Below, one piece after another: positions 9,516-17,603 of a stretch of 63,570 nucleotides of DNA. A program made the position numbers and the translations under genes. How positions within the stretch are numbered: the stretch's first letter is position 1; every line of letters starts with the position of its first letter. The notes beneath the pieces are model-generated. The model was not told the origin of the DNA. It was given only the letters and a program-made list of their open reading frames with translations, and did no database searches. The stretch is from Candidatus Poribacteria bacterium (GTDB taxonomy: Bacteria > Poribacteria > WGA-4E > WGA-3G), in NCBI GenBank assembly GCA_028820845.1, contig JAPPII010000108.1, forward strand, positions 1-63,570, written 5' to 3'.

Positions 9516-9935
9516 TTATTCGTCAAGAACATCCAGCGGATCGCCGGAGGCATCTGCCCGTTCTAATATTTCAACTTCATAACCGTCAGGATCGGTGATA
9601 AACGCCATTTTCATTCCGCCAGATGTGAACTGTTCGCGCCATTCATCGGGCCAAATTTCCAGTCCTGCTTCCTCTAATCCGTCGCAAAATTCAACAATGT
9701 CGGGTACACCGATAGCAAAATGCATCAGATCCTCTTGGACCTGAAGGTCAAAGTCGGGTGAATAGGTGAGTTCTAAGGTGTGTGCGTTTCCTGGGAGTTC
9801 AAGGTGCACAATCTGGTTACCCGCCGGTGATTTATCACTTCGACTGAGGACTTTGAATCCCAAGTGATCGCAATACCAATCAATAGAACCGTCAAGGTCG
9901 CTGACGCGAACCCGTGTATGTAAAAAAACTGCCAT
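9516..9935 (-). CDS. VOC-superfamily protein (glyoxalase I-like)
   Basis: This 139-residue protein has paired beta-alpha-beta-beta-beta units: residues 5-60 with RVSDLDGSIDWYCDHLGFKV and residues 75-130 with MHFAIGVPDIVEFCDGLEEAG, MAFITDPDGYEVEILER. Putative metal ligands are His6, Glu near the HLELPG strand, His in LMHFAIG and the Glu of EVEILE, as in lactoylglutathione lyase. The substrate is uncertain because many VOC proteins share this pattern. AAAGGAGACAAAC directly before ATG 9935 fixes the start; the open frame extends upstream to 10082 but the extra residues do not resemble the family. Confidence 0.75.
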   Translation of the reverse strand: MAVFLHTRVRVSDLDGSIDWYCDHLGFKVLSRSDKSPAGNQIVHLELPGNAHTLELTYSPDFDLQVQEDLMHFAIGVPDIVEFCDGLEEAGLEIWPDEWREQFTSGGMKMAFITDPDGYEVEILERADASGDPLDVLDE

Positions 9936-10127
9936 GTTTGTCTCCTTTTTGAGAATTGTGTGGATATAATAGCGTATTCCGTAAATTTTAGCAAGAAGGT
10001 TAGGGGTGATTTTTTGGTTGAAAATTAGAGCACTACCGTCTACAATGATGACAGAATTAAGCAGAGATATTCTATTAGACATGCAAAACGCCTACCATCA
10101 CGCTATGGCATACCTATAGGACTCAAA

Positions 10128-11507
10128 ATGAACCGAAAAACCGATAGACCAAATGTTCTCTTTATCATGTCAGACCAGCACCGTTACGATTATCTGGAAA
10201 CTGATGAAAATGCGCCTACTGCCCTCAATACGCCTAACTTACGTCGCTTGGCGGAACAAGGCGTGAGTTTTCCAAACTGCACCGTGAACGCGCCAGTTTG
10301 TGCGCCATCACGTATTGCCCTCGCGTCGGGATTGCAGCCTTCCCGTGTGGGAGCAGTGGACAACGGGAGTTTTCTACCCGCTAACGTCTCGACCTATTAC
10401 CAACAGCTCCGTGATTACGGCTATCGCGTCGGATGTGTCGGAAAACTCGACCTCGCTAAACCTGACGGCTATAACGGACGTTACGGTGACCGTCCACGTA
10501 CTTATAGTTGGGGATTCACACATCCCGAAGAGTGTGAAGGCAAGATGCACGCTGGAAGTTCGCCAACACCTATCGGTCCTTATACTCACTACCTTCAGGA
10601 AAAAGGTATGCTCAAGGCATTTCACGAAGATTATCGTAAACGCAGTGGCGGCGGTTGGATTAAAAACGGTTCTCACGATTCCGTTCTTTCGACAGAAGAC
10701 TTCGCAGATACCTACATTGGCAGGCGGGCAACCGAATTTATTGAGAATATCCCAGACGACTTCCCGTGGCACATGTTCGTGAGTTTTGTCGGACCGCACG
10801 ATCCGTTCGACCCGCCGACTGAATACGGGGACAAGTATCGCCACGCCGAGATGCCGCCTGCGGTTGCTGACGATATGGACGGAAAACCTGAATGGGTGAA
10901 ACGACGCGTCGTTGATGTGAGTCCAGAGGAGATCACTGTAACACGACAACAGTACTGCGCTGCGACGGAATTGATTGACGACCAAATCGGAAAGATGCTC
11001 CGTGCACTCGAACAACGCGGAATGCTTGATAATACCTATATCATCTATTCCAGCGACCACGGTGAAATGCTTGGGGACCACGGGCTTTACACAAAGAGTG
11101 TCGCGTATGAGGCGTCGCTGAGAGTCCCACTTATCGTCGCTGGACCCGGCATTGCGGGAAACCAGATTTCAGAGAGTCTGGTGGAACTCATTGATTTGAA
11201 TCCGACGATATGTGATCTGGTGGGGGTGCCTGTGTTGCCACGTATTGACGCGAGGTCTATTGTCCCCGTTCTTCACGGTGAAACCGAAACACACCGCTCC
11301 GAAACCGTGAGTGCGCTCCGAAACTTCCGATGTATCCGGACAGCAACACATAAACTCATCGAAAACTACAACGATGTAACGGAACTCTACGATTTGGAAA
11401 ACGATCCTTCGGAGCTGCATAACATCGCATCCTCAGAACGCGAAACTGTGAGGACACTCAGTGGTCGTTTAGGACGGCGGTTCCGTTCAGAGTTAGGCGC
11501 GGATTGA
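10128..11507 (+). CDS. Sulfatase (formylglycine type)
   Basis: The 459-residue protein is a type I sulfatase hydrolysing sulfate esters, probably of glycans. The N-terminus RPNVLFIMSDQHRYD supplies metal-binding Asp residues. Cys58 lies in the C-A-P-S-R motif that a formylglycine-generating enzyme modifies. IYSSDHGEMLGDHG (about residue 306) gives the second metal site, and the C-terminal ENDPSELHNIA segment is typical. No signal peptide is seen, so it may be cytoplasmic or exported by another route. The M28 peptidase gene begins 10 bp downstream. The modifying enzyme is not in this window. Confidence 0.9.
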   Translation: MNRKTDRPNVLFIMSDQHRYDYLETDENAPTALNTPNLRRLAEQGVSFPNCTVNAPVCAPSRIALASGLQPSRVGAVDNGSFLPANVSTYYQQLRDYGYRVGCVGKLDLAKPDGYNGRYGDRPRTYSWGFTHPEECEGKMHAGSSPTPIGPYTHYLQEKGMLKAFHEDYRKRSGGGWIKNGSHDSVLSTEDFADTYIGRRATEFIENIPDDFPWHMFVSFVGPHDPFDPPTEYGDKYRHAEMPPAVADDMDGKPEWVKRRVVDVSPEEITVTRQQYCAATELIDDQIGKMLRALEQRGMLDNTYIIYSSDHGEMLGDHGLYTKSVAYEASLRVPLIVAGPGIAGNQISESLVELIDLNPTICDLVGVPVLPRIDARSIVPVLHGETETHRSETVSALRNFRCIRTATHKLIENYNDVTELYDLENDPSELHNIASSERETVRTLSGRLGRRFRSELGAD

Positions 11508-11516
11508 TAAATTCCA

Positions 11517-12680
11517 ATGGACGCAAACCTCGCTTATGATGCAAAACGCGCGTATCATCACATCAGACAACTCGCTTTTCCAAGACTGGTGGGCAGCACA
11601 GGTGAGCCTGACGCGCGGGCGTATATCGTCGAGCAATTCACTGAGCTCGGACTGCACGTTGTAAAGGAACCTTTCCACTTCACAAAATTTCCCGCTGAAG
11701 TACTACCCCGTATCCTTTGTGGTCTCTTTGTGCCTGTAGTGGTCTCTGTGCCGTGGTTCGGTGAACGGTTTCCGATACCTGTATGTCTCGCCTGCCTACT
11801 CAGTATCTTCGTGGCGTTGTTTTTCACCCAATGGCAGAGACGGTTTGAAGGGTTGTATAATGTGGGCAGAAAGTATGATTCGGAGAACATTATCGCGACG
11901 AACGGTAGGAAACCGAATGATAATGCGTCTGCCGTCCTGTTCGTAGCACACTACGACTCCAAATCACAGGTATTACCCATTGTTGTGCGAGCAGCGGCTT
12001 ACGGTATAGCAATTCTCGGACTTATTGGACTCACACTGGCAACAGTGATTCAGGTTATCACGGCTGTTTGGATGCCGGGTTATGCTATCTGGAGTATTAC
12101 TGGAATTACTGTCTTTTGCCTTCTGCTCTTGCAAATCAATTTGACGCAGAATCGTTCTCCTGGCGGTTTTGATAACGCCTCCGGCGTTGGGGTCATGCTT
12201 GAGATTGCGCGTGTGGTGATGGCGCGCCGTGAGAAAAGACCTATTACCTTCCTCGCTGCGGGCGCAGAAGAGCTTGGTATGTGCGGTGCCCTGCGTTATA
12301 TCCAAAAGCATGCTGATGAATATAACCGTAATCATACCTACATCATCAACTTAGATGGCCTCGGTGTTGGAAACGGTGTCAACCTCGTTACCCGCTACGG
12401 TATTCCACCGGTCAGTACAACGCGCGAGTTAGCTAAGATATTTCGGACATCAGGTGAATCCCTCGGCGTCCAGGTATCGGAACGGTATCTGCCGATAGGT
12501 GTCGGGTTGGACAGCATTCCGATGGCGAGTCGTGGATTTGAAACGGTTACGCTAACGGCAGGAGATGTGGGTAGCGTTGCCCTGAAAATCCACTCAAAAC
12601 AAGATAATGCCGACTTACTCAATGTGGAAAGTCTACAACAGGTAGGTGAGTTAATTACCGATGTCATTAAAAGCACATAA
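11517..12680 (+). CDS. M28-family zinc aminopeptidase with membrane segments
   Basis: The 387-residue protein combines an M28 peptidase with hydrophobic stretches at about residues 65-102 and 155-205. The metal-binding set is visible: His145 in VAHYDS, Asp219 in GGFDNASG, Glu251/Glu252 in AGAEELG, Asp280 in INLDG and His359 in KIHSKQD. It probably cleaves N-terminal residues from peptides at the membrane. The helices split the catalytic domain between the first His and the Asp, an arrangement seen in other membrane-inserted M28 enzymes. It follows the sulfatase by 10 bp and overlaps mobA by 20 bp. Confidence 0.8.
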   Translation: MDANLAYDAKRAYHHIRQLAFPRLVGSTGEPDARAYIVEQFTELGLHVVKEPFHFTKFPAEVLPRILCGLFVPVVVSVPWFGERFPIPVCLACLLSIFVALFFTQWQRRFEGLYNVGRKYDSENIIATNGRKPNDNASAVLFVAHYDSKSQVLPIVVRAAAYGIAILGLIGLTLATVIQVITAVWMPGYAIWSITGITVFCLLLLQINLTQNRSPGGFDNASGVGVMLEIARVVMARREKRPITFLAAGAEELGMCGALRYIQKHADEYNRNHTYIINLDGLGVGNGVNLVTRYGIPPVSTTRELAKIFRTSGESLGVQVSERYLPIGVGLDSIPMASRGFETVTLTAGDVGSVALKIHSKQDNADLLNVESLQQVGELITDVIKST

Positions 12681-13302
12681 AACATCACCGGTGACGGGGG
12701 TCATCCTTGCAGGCGGTAAAAGCCGACGAATGGGAGAGAATAAGGCACTCCTGCAGCTTGGCGGAGACTCTCTCATCGGACATGTCATCCATCGCATGCG
12801 TCTCGTTACAGATGAACTCCTCCTTATTACCAACAATCCTGCTGAATACACGCACGTAGGCTTACCGATGCACAAAGACCTTGTTCCAAACACCGGTGCG
12901 TTGGGTGGTATCTATACCGGTTTGACGCACGCTTCACACGATGTTGTGCTCTGTGTTGCGTGCGATAGTCCGTTTTTCGTACCGAAACTGCTTACCTATC
13001 TGGTCTCCGTTCTGGCTGAATATGATGCCGTTATGCCTTATACCACCAGTCGTGACAAAACACACCTAACGCTTCAAACCTTGTGCGCTGCCTATTCTAA
13101 ATCCTGTCTATCTATCATTGAGCGGATGCTCCAAGAATCTGAGCTGCGTGTCCACGCACTACAGGAATGGGCAAACATAAAGCGTATCCCACCTGAAATC
13201 TGGCAGAAGTTCGATCCAGACGGTATGTCCTTTTTCAACATCAACACGCCAGAAGACTTTGCCCGCGCTACTTCCTATATGAGATCGCAAAGCCAGCAGT
13301 AA
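12661..13302 (+). CDS. mobA: Molybdenum cofactor guanylyltransferase
   Basis: MobA adds GMP to molybdopterin to make the MGD cofactor. The 213-residue sequence has the nucleotide-binding GVILAGGKSRRMGENKA loop at residues 13-29, a GALGGIYTGL segment, the metal-binding CDSPFF element near residue 101 and a C-terminal FFNINTPEDF motif, all diagnostic. The start overlaps the peptidase gene by 20 bp, suggesting translational coupling. A second molybdenum-cofactor gene, moeA, lies at 35262. No molybdoenzyme is encoded in the window. Confidence 0.9.
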   Translation: MSLKAHKTSPVTGVILAGGKSRRMGENKALLQLGGDSLIGHVIHRMRLVTDELLLITNNPAEYTHVGLPMHKDLVPNTGALGGIYTGLTHASHDVVLCVACDSPFFVPKLLTYLVSVLAEYDAVMPYTTSRDKTHLTLQTLCAAYSKSCLSIIERMLQESELRVHALQEWANIKRIPPEIWQKFDPDGMSFFNINTPEDFARATSYMRSQSQQ

Positions 13303-13374
13303 ATTACCTTCCACAGTTTGCCTGATTTAAGTGATATTCTACATATTTATCGGCTAAAATCAATTTTTTTTAGC

Positions 13375-13414
13375 ATTATGCACCCTTTTTGCCTATAAAT
13401 TGTGTCTTTAACAA
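13375..13414 (+). promoter_or_regulatory. Shared upstream motif, copy 1 (before sigma-Kelch gene)
   Basis: ATTATGCA (13375-13382) is followed by a 17-bp block AATTGTGTCTTTAACAA (13398-13414). The same two blocks at almost the same spacing (23 versus 22 bp offset) recur at 17348-17386. Both copies follow a T-rich run. It may be an ECF promoter or operator, but no transcription start is known. Confidence 0.5.
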
Positions 13415-13464
13415 TTGGAATGGCGAAAAACAAGATAAAAGAAGGAAAATAGGGTGAAAATAAA

Positions 13465-13492
13465 AAGTTTGATAAACAATCATATCAAACTT
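13465..13492. promoter_or_regulatory. Inverted repeat upstream of the sigma-Kelch gene
   Basis: AAGTTTGATA (13465-13474) and TATCAAACTT (13483-13492) form perfect 10-bp arms around an 8-nt spacer, centred about 74 bp before ATG 13552. The size suits a dimeric regulator, but an mRNA hairpin is equally possible. Confidence 0.4.
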
Positions 13493-13551
13493 GAACTTAT
13501 GTGTAGCGAGATTTCTGTTTAGCAATACCCATTTGAAAACGGAGGATTCTG

Positions 13552-15513
13552 ATGGTAAGAGAGGATGCACAGTTGGTTCGAAAAACTTTGTTAGGCGATG
13601 ACAATGCATTCGGCACCTTAGTCCGAAAGTACGAAAAGGGCGTTCATGCACTCGTGTGGCGTAAGATTGGCGATTTTCATTTTGCTGAAGAACTTACGCA
13701 AGACACTTTCCTCCACGCATACAAAAAACTCGCTACCTTAAAAAACCCCAATCAGTTTGCGGGGTGGCTCTATGTCATTGCGAATCGGCTTTGCATTAAT
13801 TGGGTCCAGCGGAAAAAGACCGATATGCAGTCCTTGGAGCACACAGACACCCAAGAGATAGAGAAATTCATTTATACACGTTACGTATCAGAACAACGCG
13901 AAACAGAAAATGCCGAACGCCGCTATGAAATCGTCAAACAACTTCTTGAAAAACTGCCTGAGAGTCAACGCACTGTCGTAACGCTCTACTACCTCGGTGA
14001 AATGACGACAAAGGAGATCGGCAATTTCTTAGGCGTGTCGGTGAACACGGTTAAGAGTCGGCTCCGTCGAGCACGAATCCGTTTACAGCAAGAAGAGCAA
14101 CTCCTGATTAGCGAAATTCTCGGTAGTTTCCAATTACCTGCCAGCCTGATCGAGAACATCATGCGGCAAGTCGCCGATATAAAACCGGTCCCTCCATCAA
14201 CCGGTAAGCCTTTCCTCCCATGGATTGCTTTTGGGACCGCTACGGCATTGATTGCCTTGCTGCTCAGCGGAAGCAATCAACATCTCATTCGATTCCAGAA
14301 GCCATATAGTTTCAATACAGCCGCCGAAGCCACTATTGAAATCATTGATACTACTCTCGTTCTTGATATTGAATCAAAACCCGCTGTGCGAAACCAGATT
14401 GGACAGGCTGGGGCTACCGGAAAAAATGGAGACACAGACTCACAGATTTCCGAGAAAGATTCAGTATATAATGCCCCGCTCGGTTTCTCTCATTTTTCTA
14501 CCTCACATTGGGAACTGATAACCGAAATTCCGACCAAGAGAACGAACTTCTCCACTGTTGTCGTAGATGATAAAATTTATCTCATTGGTGGCACTCTCTT
14601 TGAAAATGGACGCGGCCCCTTTGGGCTTTCAACCGTGGAAGTCTATGACCCCAAAACGAACATCTGGCAGAGAGGCACAGATATGCCAACACCACGTGCC
14701 GGTGCGAGGACAGCGGTTGTCAATGGAACTATCTATGTCTTCGGAGGCTATAGTGGGATAGACAACCGCGGTGAAAACTTCAAATTTCTGGATATCGTAG
14801 AGGCTTATGACCCTCAAACAGATACATGGGTTAGAAAACAGGACATGCCCTTTCCTTGTAGCAATTTCGGCATTGGTGTGGTTGCTGGAAAGGTCTATAC
14901 CATCGGAGGTTTAGCGGATTCTAATAAAGAAGAGTCCAACTCACTTAAGTGGACAGACCGCGTTGAAGTCTACGATCCACAGACTGACACATGGGCAGAA
15001 CGTGCGAAGATGCCGACCCGGCGCGATTACTTCGGGGTAGGCGTTGTCAACAATCGCATTTATGTCATCGGCGGACGTGGATGGCCACAAGTCGGGAACC
15101 CGAGTGGAACCTTTCTGACCGTCGTTGAGGAATATAACCCAGAAACCAATCAATGGCGAAAGAAAAATGATATATTGGACCTGAGGCTCTATTCTTCAAC
15201 GGTTGTTGTTGACGATCAAATCTATTTAATTGGTGGTTTCGTTTGGCAAGACGGACTCCGTAGGGATCCTGCGACTGTAGATGTCTATACGCCAGAAACA
15301 GAGGAGTGGAGCGATATTCCGCCAATGCCAACGGGAAAGACCCCGTTTGGTGTAGCAATTGTTAAGGGTAAAATTTACGTTTTCGGCGGCGAGGGGGAGA
15401 ACGGAGAATTTCTACCAACTGTCGAGGTGTTTAACACCGATTTTCATGCCGTCGATGCAATAGGCAAACTGCCCGTGTGCTGGGGAGAACTCAAAGCACA
15501 ACACCAAAATTAA
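13552..15513 (+). CDS. ECF sigma factor fused to a membrane helix and Kelch propeller
   Basis: Residues about 8-80 are sigma region 2 (GTLVRKYEKG, FAEELTQDTFLHAYKKL, FAGWLYVIANRL). Residues about 125-185 are region 4 (LPESQRTVVTLYYLGEM, IGNFLGVSVNTVKSRLRRAR). A single hydrophobic segment follows at about 222-242 (FLPWIAFGTATALIALLLSG), then a linker with FQKPYSF and SKPAVRNQ. From about residue 320 come five or six Kelch units (VEVYDPKTNIWQRGTDMP type) forming a beta-propeller. The topology implies a cytoplasmic sigma domain and an external sensor or adhesive propeller in one chain. Release of the sigma part by proteolysis is inference. GGAGG-type bases precede ATG 13552. No anti-sigma gene is adjacent. 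Confidence 0.85.
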   Translation: MVREDAQLVRKTLLGDDNAFGTLVRKYEKGVHALVWRKIGDFHFAEELTQDTFLHAYKKLATLKNPNQFAGWLYVIANRLCINWVQRKKTDMQSLEHTDTQEIEKFIYTRYVSEQRETENAERRYEIVKQLLEKLPESQRTVVTLYYLGEMTTKEIGNFLGVSVNTVKSRLRRARIRLQQEEQLLISEILGSFQLPASLIENIMRQVADIKPVPPSTGKPFLPWIAFGTATALIALLLSGSNQHLIRFQKPYSFNTAAEATIEIIDTTLVLDIESKPAVRNQIGQAGATGKNGDTDSQISEKDSVYNAPLGFSHFSTSHWELITEIPTKRTNFSTVVVDDKIYLIGGTLFENGRGPFGLSTVEVYDPKTNIWQRGTDMPTPRAGARTAVVNGTIYVFGGYSGIDNRGENFKFLDIVEAYDPQTDTWVRKQDMPFPCSNFGIGVVAGKVYTIGGLADSNKEESNSLKWTDRVEVYDPQTDTWAERAKMPTRRDYFGVGVVNNRIYVIGGRGWPQVGNPSGTFLTVVEEYNPETNQWRKKNDILDLRLYSSTVVVDDQIYLIGGFVWQDGLRRDPATVDVYTPETEEWSDIPPMPTGKTPFGVAIVKGKIYVFGGEGENGEFLPTVEVFNTDFHAVDAIGKLPVCWGELKAQHQN

Positions 15514-15724
15514 ACGGGTTTAATCTTATGGTTCCATAGAAAAAACAGACGATATCTGAGACGCCATCCTCAATAATTGATTCTCAGAGCCCCGCTTATC
15601 CGCAGATTTTCTCCAAATTGCCCGCCTATCCTCACATCCCCTTTTAAAATTACGAATATGCAACCTTCTTCTCCACAATATGTGTCACATGTCACAAGCC
15701 GATATTATTGATTGGAGAATATGC

Positions 15725-15859
15725 ATGAAAAACGACGACCCTAAATGGATTGAACACGTTATAGCAGGCGATGAAGATGCTTTCACTGCTCTCGTGAAAA
15801 AATACGAAAAGCAGATACACGCCTTCGTATGGCGGATGGTGATAGCACCCAACGCCTAA
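15725..15859 (+). pseudogene. Truncated ECF sigma factor N-terminus
   Basis: ATG 15725, preceded by TTGGAGAATATGC, opens a frame reading MKNDDPKWIEHVIAGDEDAF and then LVKKYEKQIHAFVWRMV. This matches the start of sigma region 2 in the two neighbouring sigma-propeller genes. Similarity stops near 15843, where the right end of the TnpB element begins, and the frame closes at TAA 15857. No continuation of the sigma gene appears on the far side (17300-17600), so the rest was deleted, not merely interrupted. Confidence 0.75.
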
Positions 15860-15985
15860 AGGCGTGGGCTTCGGTTTCGTAGACAGTGCGGTTTTCTCAG
15901 AGAGTCCACCGTCTTATTCCGTCTCCACCCGCGGGCGTTTCCCTGTAGTCTCCTATACTACAGGCATATCGTTAGAGAACGGCTA
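15846..15985 (-). ncRNA. Putative omega RNA (reRNA) at the right end
   Basis: TnpB proteins use an RNA transcribed from the 3' end of tnpB and the right end of the element, with the guide taken from flanking DNA. Here that region includes the strong hairpin at 15848-15868. The predicted guide would run leftward from about 15845 into the sigma-gene remnant. Placement rests on position and the hairpin only. Confidence 0.4.
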
Positions 15986-17081
15986 TCCCTGCCCGCAATA
16001 TGTTTATCGCAGCGTTGATGTCTCGGTCGTGGTGAGAACCACATTCGGGACATGTCCACTGCCTATCAGAGAGCGTTAGATTTTCGTTATGAAAACCACA
16101 ATCGGAACAAGGCTTTGTGGAAGCTGTCCACTGCCCGATTTGGACAAAATGACGCTTATGTTTGCTACACTTATACTTCAATAGCTCAACGAACTGGTAG
16201 AACGCGAGGTCGGAGACTTTACGTCCCCAAAGTCGTTTCATACCCGCAAGATTCAAGGTTTCAATGGCGATGGTGTCAAATCTCTTACAAAGTTCAGAAG
16301 CAAGTTGCCACTGAAAGTCTTTGCGTTGGTTACTGATTTTCCGATACAGACGTGCGAGTTGTCTCACACACCGCCACCAACCGTTAGAACCTTTTTGTTT
16401 ACGACTCAATGCCTTGTTGAGAGATCGAAGTTTCTTCAAAGACTGTTTCAAAGGTTGTGGGTGCTGTTTTTTCTCACCCGTGCTCAGCGTCAAATATGCG
16501 TCTTTCATACCGAAGTCTGCCCCGACACTTTTACCCGTCGTTGGCAAAGGTTTTGTTTCTACAAAATCCGTGAGTATGTAAAGCCAATAATCACCGCAAT
16601 TATCGCGTTTGATCGTGATTCGACTGATATTCCCATAAAAATCACGGTGTTTATATAATGTATAAGCCACTTTGTCATGTCGCCATTTACCGTTATTCCA
16701 TTTTCTGAAATTGAGGGTGAGGCGATTGTCTTTCAGAGACCAGCCTGCTTGTTTGAGCGTGAAGGATTTGAACTTATGCTTACGTTTGATTTTCGGTCTA
16801 CCGCCCAGTTTCTTGAAAAAACGGTCATACGCCAAGTGAATACGTTTGAGTTCTTCTTGAATCGCTTGACTCGGCAATGCCTTCCAATGTCGGTGTGTAG
16901 TGCGTTTCAACTCGGTTACATGTGCACACATCGCAGCATGGTTCGCATATGGCAGCCCATTCTTATAGCGTTGACGTTGCCATTTATGAAAATACGCGTG
17001 AACCTGCCACATATCATCAAGCAGGTTGCCAAGACGAATACAATTCGATTGATCATAAAACGGATATTTGTAGGTTTTCAT
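15972..17081 (-). CDS. tnpB: TnpB RNA-guided nuclease (IS200/IS605 family)
   Basis: The 369-residue protein has the N-terminal helix-turn-helix and WED-like region, then a split RuvC nuclease. The three catalytic acids are Asp189 (GADFG), Glu274 (IAIETLNLAGM) and Asp354 (HDRDINAAINI). A zinc ribbon with CSDCG (325-329) and CPECG (344-348) sits between the last two. Length and motifs are complete, so it should be an active nuclease that cuts DNA specified by its omega RNA and favours retention of the element. Upstream, a nested hairpin at 17123-17165 precedes the start. Confidence 0.88.
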   Translation of the reverse strand: MKTYKYPFYDQSNCIRLGNLLDDMWQVHAYFHKWQRQRYKNGLPYANHAAMCAHVTELKRTTHRHWKALPSQAIQEELKRIHLAYDRFFKKLGGRPKIKRKHKFKSFTLKQAGWSLKDNRLTLNFRKWNNGKWRHDKVAYTLYKHRDFYGNISRITIKRDNCGDYWLYILTDFVETKPLPTTGKSVGADFGMKDAYLTLSTGEKKQHPQPLKQSLKKLRSLNKALSRKQKGSNGWWRCVRQLARLYRKISNQRKDFQWQLASELCKRFDTIAIETLNLAGMKRLWGRKVSDLAFYQFVELLKYKCSKHKRHFVQIGQWTASTKPCSDCGFHNENLTLSDRQWTCPECGSHHDRDINAAINILRAGIAVL

Positions 17082-17122
17082 GGTATATCACACATCACAC
17101 TTTTAACCCTTACACAGTGGGG

Positions 17123-17165
17123 TGGCAAACACGTTACCAAGCGGTAACGCTGTGTATGTTTGCCA
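17123..17165. repeat. Nested hairpin in the left end of the TnpB element
   Basis: Outer arms TGGCAAACA (17123-17131) and TGTTTGCCA (17157-17165) are perfect complements. Inside them CGTTACC and GGTAACG also pair. It lies about 40 bp before the tnpB start and could shape the mRNA leader or be part of the subterminal end structure. Confidence 0.5.
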
Positions 17166-17347
17166 GTGTGATAATATTAATCGTACCACAATTTTGGGTT
17201 GAATGTCAAATGTTTTTTCAGACATTTGGCCATTTCCAAAAGGGCGGATTTTCATCCCAAACCTAAAGGATTGGGCTTTCAATCCGTCAATTCCCGTAAT
17301 TCCAATCAATTTGCCAGTTTTTGGATAAAAATTTAGATTTTTTTCAT

Positions 17348-17386
17348 ATTATGCAAGCATTCCGTCGAAAATTGTGTCTTTAACAA
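17348..17386 (+). promoter_or_regulatory. Shared upstream motif, copy 2 (before ABC permease)
   Basis: ATTATGCA (17348-17355) and AATTGTGTCTTTAACAA (17370-17386) repeat the arrangement found before the sigma-Kelch gene. The permease ATG is 218 bp further on. The intervening DNA (17387-17603) shows no convincing gene. Confidence 0.5.
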
Positions 17387-17603
17387 GTGAGGGTATAAAC
17401 AACACCCTTTAGAAAATTCTAACGACGCGGTTTTTGGTAGAATGGAGGCTTGCCATACCACTGAGAAACTTTTTAGCAACGGTGGTGTTCCATCAAACAG
17501 AGAATCACGCGGCAGCTGCGCCCTTTTGGCAATTTCCACTCCTACACATCCACTTTTTATCGGATTCCACAAGACGTTCCATGGGAATGGAGGCACTTTA
17601 ATA

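Larger units (their letters stand above)
15845..17300 (-). mobile_element. IS200/IS605-type element carrying only tnpB
   Basis: The element holds one tnpB gene and no TnpA transposase. Both ends carry hairpins of the same design in the same orientation: 15848-15868 at the right end and 17256-17275 at the left end. Each has CCC/GGG stems and a TTTA/TAAA loop, as in IS200/IS605 ends, which are not inverted repeats. The right boundary is placed where sigma-gene similarity stops; the left boundary (about 17275-17310) is an estimate. The element lies inside the sigma-gene remnant and would need a TnpA in trans to move. Confidence 0.7.

Noticed and set aside
9936-10082. N-terminal extension of the VOC protein
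   Set aside because: A strong AAAGGAG site precedes ATG 9935 and the extra residues do not fit the fold.
10374-11081. 235-codon minus-strand frame
   Set aside because: It is antisense to the sulfatase gene, without ribosome-binding site or recognisable domain.
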